A DNA stretch of 19,240 nt from NCBI GenBank assembly GCA_021604825.1, contig BQJS01000085.1, forward strand, positions 1 to 19,240. The letters are read 5' to 3'. This document shows positions 16,214-19,240 of this stretch, piece by piece. Below the pieces are notes generated by a model. The model did not search any database and had not been told where the DNA came from. It saw only the letters and a list, made by a program, of their open reading frames with translations. A program made the position numbers and the translations under genes. The stretch is from Phycisphaerae bacterium (GTDB taxonomy: Bacteria; Planctomycetota; Phycisphaerae; UBA1845). Numbering within the stretch: position 1 is the stretch's first letter; every line of letters begins with the position of its first letter.

Positions 16214-16765
16214 TTACCAGTCTCCTCGAATATCTTCCTCAAAGTATCTATTCATCGCTATCGTGTCGCGCAAGCAAAAGAGTTTGCATTTTGGCCAATC
16301 GACAAATATCAGGTCATACAATTGTCCCAGACTACAAAACAGCATTTCCAATGGTGAACACTCATTCCAGACCTCAATTGCTAGCTGAAAATACAAGCTT
16401 TCCACGATTTGTTCCGGGCTATGCTCGATGAATACGGTCACGGAAATGTCATTTCCAAGTGCGATCGTGTTCTTGCATACGTCACGATCTGTAAACGTTC
16501 CCGTCTCCACGACATCATATTGCAAGACTTGATTCTCCAGCATGTCCGTGATTGCCCTAATTGGAATCTTTAAATCAGCAAGTTGATCGCGTTGAATATG
16601 AGTTTCACTTGAATCGCTTGGCTCCAAACCTTGAGTATTAACGTGAGACGAATTACCGAACCGCTGTTCGATCTCTTGAAATATCGATTCGCAACGTCGT
16701 CGGTCCGAACTTGGCAAGATCTCTGTCTGGCACTGATCGTCTTCGTGAATAAAAATCTTTCGCAT
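16214..16765 (-). CDS. Orphan protein of unknown function
   Basis: I do not recognise this 183-residue protein. It is soluble, acidic and cysteine-containing, with no signal peptide, and starts MRKIFIHEDDQCQTEILPSS. Evidence that it is real: a GGAG ribosome binding site (complement of 16774-16777) lies 8 nt before the ATG, and the composition is protein-like, with alternating hydrophobic strands in the C-terminal half (ISVTVFIEHS, LYFQLAIEVW, YDLIFVDW). The region is clearly more AT-rich than its neighbours and uses A/T-ending codons, which suggests recent acquisition. It faces away from the tRNA-Leu gene. The middle of the protein (about residues 45-65) is polar and perhaps disordered. A small accessory or immunity-type protein is possible, but nothing in the sequence proves a role. 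Confidence 0.65.
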   Translation of the reverse strand: MRKIFIHEDDQCQTEILPSSDRRRCESIFQEIEQRFGNSSHVNTQGLEPSDSSETHIQRDQLADLKIPIRAITDMLENQVLQYDVVETGTFTDRDVCKNTIALGNDISVTVFIEHSPEQIVESLYFQLAIEVWNECSPLEMLFCSLGQLYDLIFVDWPKCKLFCLRDTIAMNRYFEEDIRGDW

Positions 16766-16881
16766 ACGTGGTACTCCGCATCAACCTTGCCCAAGAGTAT
16801 TGAGCTCACTCCGGCAAACATTATACGCTTCAATGGTGCTACACCGATTTTGACGCCGAATCCTCGCGTTTCCCGCCCGTA

Positions 16882-16910
16882 TTGACAGCATTTGCATACA
16901 ATTCTAGGAT
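16882..16910 (+). promoter_or_regulatory. Promoter of tRNA-Leu
   Basis: A perfect TTGACA at 16882-16887 is followed after 17 nt by TAGGAT at 16905-16910. Transcription would begin near 16917, about 44 nt before the mature tRNA. The leader contains a small hairpin, CCACC-TTTC-GGTGG (16942-16955), just ahead of the tRNA 5' end. Confidence 0.7.
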
Positions 16911-16960
16911 GCGTCGCTCCCCGCTTGGTGATGGCGTAGGCCCACCTTTCGGTGGTGACA

Positions 16961-17044
16961 GCCCGGGTGGCGGAATAGGCAGACGCGCATGGTTGAGGGC
17001 CATGTGCCCGCAAGGGCGTGCTGGTTCGACTCCAGTCCCGGGCA
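16961..17044 (+). tRNA. tRNA-Leu (anticodon GAG)
   Basis: The 84-nt class II tRNA has acceptor stem GCCCGGG/CCCGGGC (16961-16967 with 17037-17043). The D arm reads GCGGAATAGGCAGACGC. The anticodon stem is CATGG/CCATG (16988-16992 with 17000-17004) around the loop TTGAGGG, placing anticodon GAG at 16995-16997; it reads CUC and CUU leucine codons. The long variable arm GCCC-GCAA-GGGC is characteristic of Leu/Ser/Tyr tRNAs. The T arm is CTGG-TTCGACT-CCAG. The discriminator base A at 17044 fits leucine identity. The 3' CCA is not encoded and must be added by CCA-adding enzyme. Confidence 0.96.
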
Positions 17045-17118
17045 GTATGCTGGCCGATCAAGAAGCCGGTCAATTCGGTGCGTTCCTGCGGTTGAATTTG
17101 CTGGAGCCTATACTCGGT

Positions 17119-17206
17119 CGTCACTCCCGCGTAAGCGGGAGTCCAGAGAAGTGCGACGGGTGACGGGTAACGTGCGGTGTGGATTCCCGCTTTCGCGGGA
17201 ATGACG
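17119..17206. repeat. Short inverted-repeat (MITE/REP-like) element, copy 2
   Basis: This 88-bp element begins CGTCACTCCCGC and ends GGGAATGACG, with the same plan as the copy at 4355-4434: two end hairpins (CCCGC-GTAA-GCGGG; ATTCCCGC-TTTC-GCGGGAAT) that are inverted versions of each other, and an unrelated centre of about 35-40 bp. The right-hand hairpin (17183-17202) is a perfect 8-bp stem. It lies 74 nt after the tRNA-Leu gene and before the lipoprotein gene, and could end tRNA transcription. Confidence 0.82.
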
Positions 17207-17301
17207 GCGAAGTGGCCCCATCCCGCCGTTGAGCTAGCCCGGCGGTTGATCTGACCTTGTCGTTCGTCGATTCCTTCGCTTGACCCGGGAGAAGGGCATT
17301 C

Positions 17302-19134
17302 GTGGTTTCCATCAAAGATTCCTGCCAGCTTCTTCTTCGATTCCCAATTTCCAAACATCGTGCCAAGCGCAATTCGAGTGCCCTCATCTTGGCGATGGGC
17401 TGCTTGGGTGGCTGTGCTACTCAGAAAGTCGACCGATACCTCGGTGCTGCTCCTGAGAAAATGGTCGGTGAGTATTCCGATCTCTTCGAAAATCAGTACA
17501 CCGTGATTGCCGATTTCGAAACCGCGCATCAACTCAAATTGTTTTCCATCGAAGGGCCGGGCACACCCGAAAAACTCAAACGCGATCGCAAGAGCGGCGT
17601 GCCGGTTACCGGTGTGAATGGCCTGCGGTTTGTGTTGCGTTCGTCGGCAGACACTTTGGTCGCAGACAATCGCTACGAGCCGACCATTCCGCTGGCTGGC
17701 GATTGGCGAGATTTTCGACTTCTCCAGACCAGCTTGTACTGTCCGCTTCAAGGGTTGGAATTGGAAATCGCGATTCGTTCCGGTTCGGGGGGCGAGAATG
17801 CCGAGGCGCTTTCAGTCATTCCGCTCAAGCAAGGTTGGAACCTAATACGACTTGATCTTTCCGACGCTGCACCCGTCGCCGATTTGTCGAACGTCACGAG
17901 TTTGAGTTGGCGGATTGTTGAGTTGGCTGCTCCGGTTGAGCTATTCATCGACGACATCATATTGGCCGACAACCGTACGACGTTTTCGGGGACGCCTGGA
18001 GAAGGTGACGGCGGGTTGTACGTTCAGCAGGAAGGCCGGCTCATCAACGTCGGATCGCCGGGGCGGTTTGAACTCGGTTTCGGCAATGGCCAAATCGTCC
18101 GCTGGTACGCGCTGGACCGCGACAAAGATAAGAACGTCAACTTGGTCGGTTCGGCAGGGGCGCTCGGTCCCATCCCGGTAGTCTTGACCGATCCCGATAA
18201 GGTTTTCGACAACGATATCCCCCTCGTTCCTGATGGATTTTCGTCATTGGGTGGCTTGGTTTCCGCCCGACAGCGGATTATCGAAGCCAACGATGTTGTG
18301 GTGATTGTCGAATGCACCTGGGCATTTCCGGATTCGGTTCAGGAACCGGTGGATCACCGCACGCCATTTCAGAAGTGGACCTATTCGATCTATCAAACCG
18401 GGCAAGTTTTCGTTGCTGTTGAATGCACCAGTGAACGCGGCGACTTCAAACCTGAATTCATAGGCATGGTTGTCAGTCGCAGGCTTGTCGATGATATGGT
18501 GGCGGGCAAGCACGAACCGGCTGGTCTGCATAAAGATGCATTGTTGCAACATCTGTCGTTCGCGTGGATGGAAGAACCGAAGACCAAGACGGGATTGTTC
18601 TGGGTGATATACAATAGCCGCCAATATCCGCAGCTACGCGGCATGGTCGATGAGGATTCAAACATCACGAGCGTTGCGGCGTATGGCGGACGGGTCGATT
18701 ATCCGATCCACCGTGCAGCATCGATGTTCACCGTTTGGCCACCCGGCAACTGCACCAAATCGGTACGCGAGCCGCAAGCGATTTACTACTGCCAGAAAAT
18801 GGACTTGGAAATTGTCGTGGGCGAATTGCTGACGGCGACGAAAGGCGATGTTGATGGAAGTGGTTTCAACGAAAGCCTTGGCGCGTACATGATCATGCCG
18901 GACGCCAATCAAGTTCACGTCAAATTGGACGGGCGACGGCAGCCCTTGGTCGATCCGGTGTTTTGCATTGAAGGCGTTGACGGACGTGAGGCGTCGGTCT
19001 ACTTCGACTATGCCATCCACCAGAATGTCGCCCGACTCAGCGATGGTCGGCTGCTGATTCAAATCCCGCGCACCATCACAGGCGAATCCGTTCTGGAAGT
19101 CTATTTGAAGAATGCGTCAGTCAGTCCACAGTGA
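17302..19134 (+). CDS. Large lipoprotein with beta-sandwich (carbohydrate-binding-like) N-terminal domain
   Basis: I recognise features but not a named family. The 610-residue protein has a type II signal: a basic stretch KHRAKR, a hydrophobic core SSALILAMG, and the lipobox L35-G-G-C38, followed by Ala-Thr, so it should be a lipidated envelope protein. Residues about 65-225 resemble galactose-binding/CBM-like beta-sandwiches (ADFETAH at the start, a closing PVELFIDDIILAD strand). The rest is a large beta-rich domain, and K514-GDVDGSG-F resembles a calcium-binding dockerin or EF-hand loop. No glycosidase catalytic motif is evident. The start is GTG 17302 with GGAGAAGGG at 17288-17296; the pre-lipobox region is long (37 residues), and no better internal start is visible. 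The gene stands alone downstream of a tRNA. A role in polysaccharide binding or processing is possible. Confidence 0.82.
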   Translation: MVSIKDSCQLLLRFPISKHRAKRNSSALILAMGCLGGCATQKVDRYLGAAPEKMVGEYSDLFENQYTVIADFETAHQLKLFSIEGPGTPEKLKRDRKSGVPVTGVNGLRFVLRSSADTLVADNRYEPTIPLAGDWRDFRLLQTSLYCPLQGLELEIAIRSGSGGENAEALSVIPLKQGWNLIRLDLSDAAPVADLSNVTSLSWRIVELAAPVELFIDDIILADNRTTFSGTPGEGDGGLYVQQEGRLINVGSPGRFELGFGNGQIVRWYALDRDKDKNVNLVGSAGALGPIPVVLTDPDKVFDNDIPLVPDGFSSLGGLVSARQRIIEANDVVVIVECTWAFPDSVQEPVDHRTPFQKWTYSIYQTGQVFVAVECTSERGDFKPEFIGMVVSRRLVDDMVAGKHEPAGLHKDALLQHLSFAWMEEPKTKTGLFWVIYNSRQYPQLRGMVDEDSNITSVAAYGGRVDYPIHRAASMFTVWPPGNCTKSVREPQAIYYCQKMDLEIVVGELLTATKGDVDGSGFNESLGAYMIMPDANQVHVKLDGRRQPLVDPVFCIEGVDGREASVYFDYAIHQNVARLSDGRLLIQIPRTITGESVLEVYLKNASVSPQ

Positions 19135-19149
19135 CGTATTGCCCGCGTC

Positions 19150-19178
19150 TTGACACCCCAGTGGGTCGCTTCTATACT
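19150..19178 (+). promoter_or_regulatory. Near-consensus sigma70 promoter pointing out of the window
   Basis: TTGACA at 19150-19155 and TATACT at 19173-19178 are separated by exactly 17 nt. This is the best-matching promoter in the window. It lies 15 nt after the lipoprotein stop codon, and the transcript would start near 19185. No open frame begins before the window ends, so the gene or RNA it serves is not visible. A second TTGACA at 19209-19214 has no fitting -10 element. Confidence 0.72.
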
Positions 19179-19240
19179 CCGGCGTTCTGAATCCGTTTGA
19201 GTTCTTTATTGACAATAGGTTACGTTAATTTCGAGCCGAT

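Noticed and set aside
16961..17300. Integration site of a mobile island at the tRNA-Leu 3' end
   Set aside because: I found no second copy of the tRNA 3' sequence in the flanks and no integrase gene in the window.
16570..17751. Minus-strand open frame of 393 codons spanning the tRNA and the repeat element
   Set aside because: It runs across the tRNA-Leu gene, the inverted-repeat element (giving the well-known spurious VIPAKAGIH peptide), and overlaps both the orphan gene and the lipoprotein gene. No ribosome binding site or family resemblance.
1..19240. CRISPR array, transposase or prophage genes
   Set aside because: No regularly spaced repeats and no transposase, integrase or phage structural motifs were seen; the only repeats are the short elements reported.

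Overview
The window is a dense bacterial chromosome segment of about 55-60% GC, judged by eye. The gene content and style suggest Planctomycetota or a related PVC lineage: a bacterial deoxyhypusine-synthase-like gene beside a pyruvoyl arginine decarboxylase, an oversized TolC-like protein, an M16 peptidase pair, and dispersed short inverted repeats. I hold this assignment at moderate to low confidence because it rests on gene-family knowledge, not a search.

Layout: (1) 1-341, the 3' end of an RdgB/HAM1 nucleotide-pyrophosphatase gene. (2) 404-3198, a three-gene polyamine cassette with its own promoter: pyruvoyl-dependent arginine decarboxylase, DHS-like protein, and agmatinase-type ureohydrolase overlapping the DHS-like stop codon by 4 nt. 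(3) 3215-4319, thiS-thiG with a separate strong promoter. (4) 4355-4434, a small inverted-repeat element, then a gene for a three-helix membrane protein. (5) 5008-6849 on the minus strand, an outer-membrane efflux-type protein. The convergent 3' ends of that gene and the membrane-protein gene share a 19-bp inverted repeat. (6) 7249-14486, a plus-strand run: phosphohexomutase with an unusual cysteine-bearing N-terminal extension, two complementary M16 peptidase subunits, and alanyl-tRNA synthetase. (7) 14638-15894, a family-4 glycosyltransferase. (8) 15895-16213, a non-coding stretch with four successive hairpins. (9) A lower-GC minus-strand orphan gene (16214-16765). (10) tRNA-Leu(GAG) with a near-consensus promoter, then a second copy of the inverted-repeat element. 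(11) 17302-19134, a large lipoprotein. (12) A near-consensus promoter at 19150-19178 pointing out of the window.

The most interesting system is the cassette at 475-3198. Arginine would be decarboxylated to agmatine, a DHS-fold enzyme would transfer an aminobutyl or guanidinobutyl group, and the ureohydrolase would remove urea. Bacteria lack eIF5A, so the acceptor should be something other than the classical hypusine lysine. A small amine, giving homospermidine, is my preferred inference. The DHS-like protein keeps the catalytic Lys, Trp and Glu but has changed several other substrate-pocket positions, which fits a different donor or acceptor. Other points worth attention are the split-active-site M16 pair, the Cys4 extension on the phosphohexomutase, and the hairpin-rich intergenic region.
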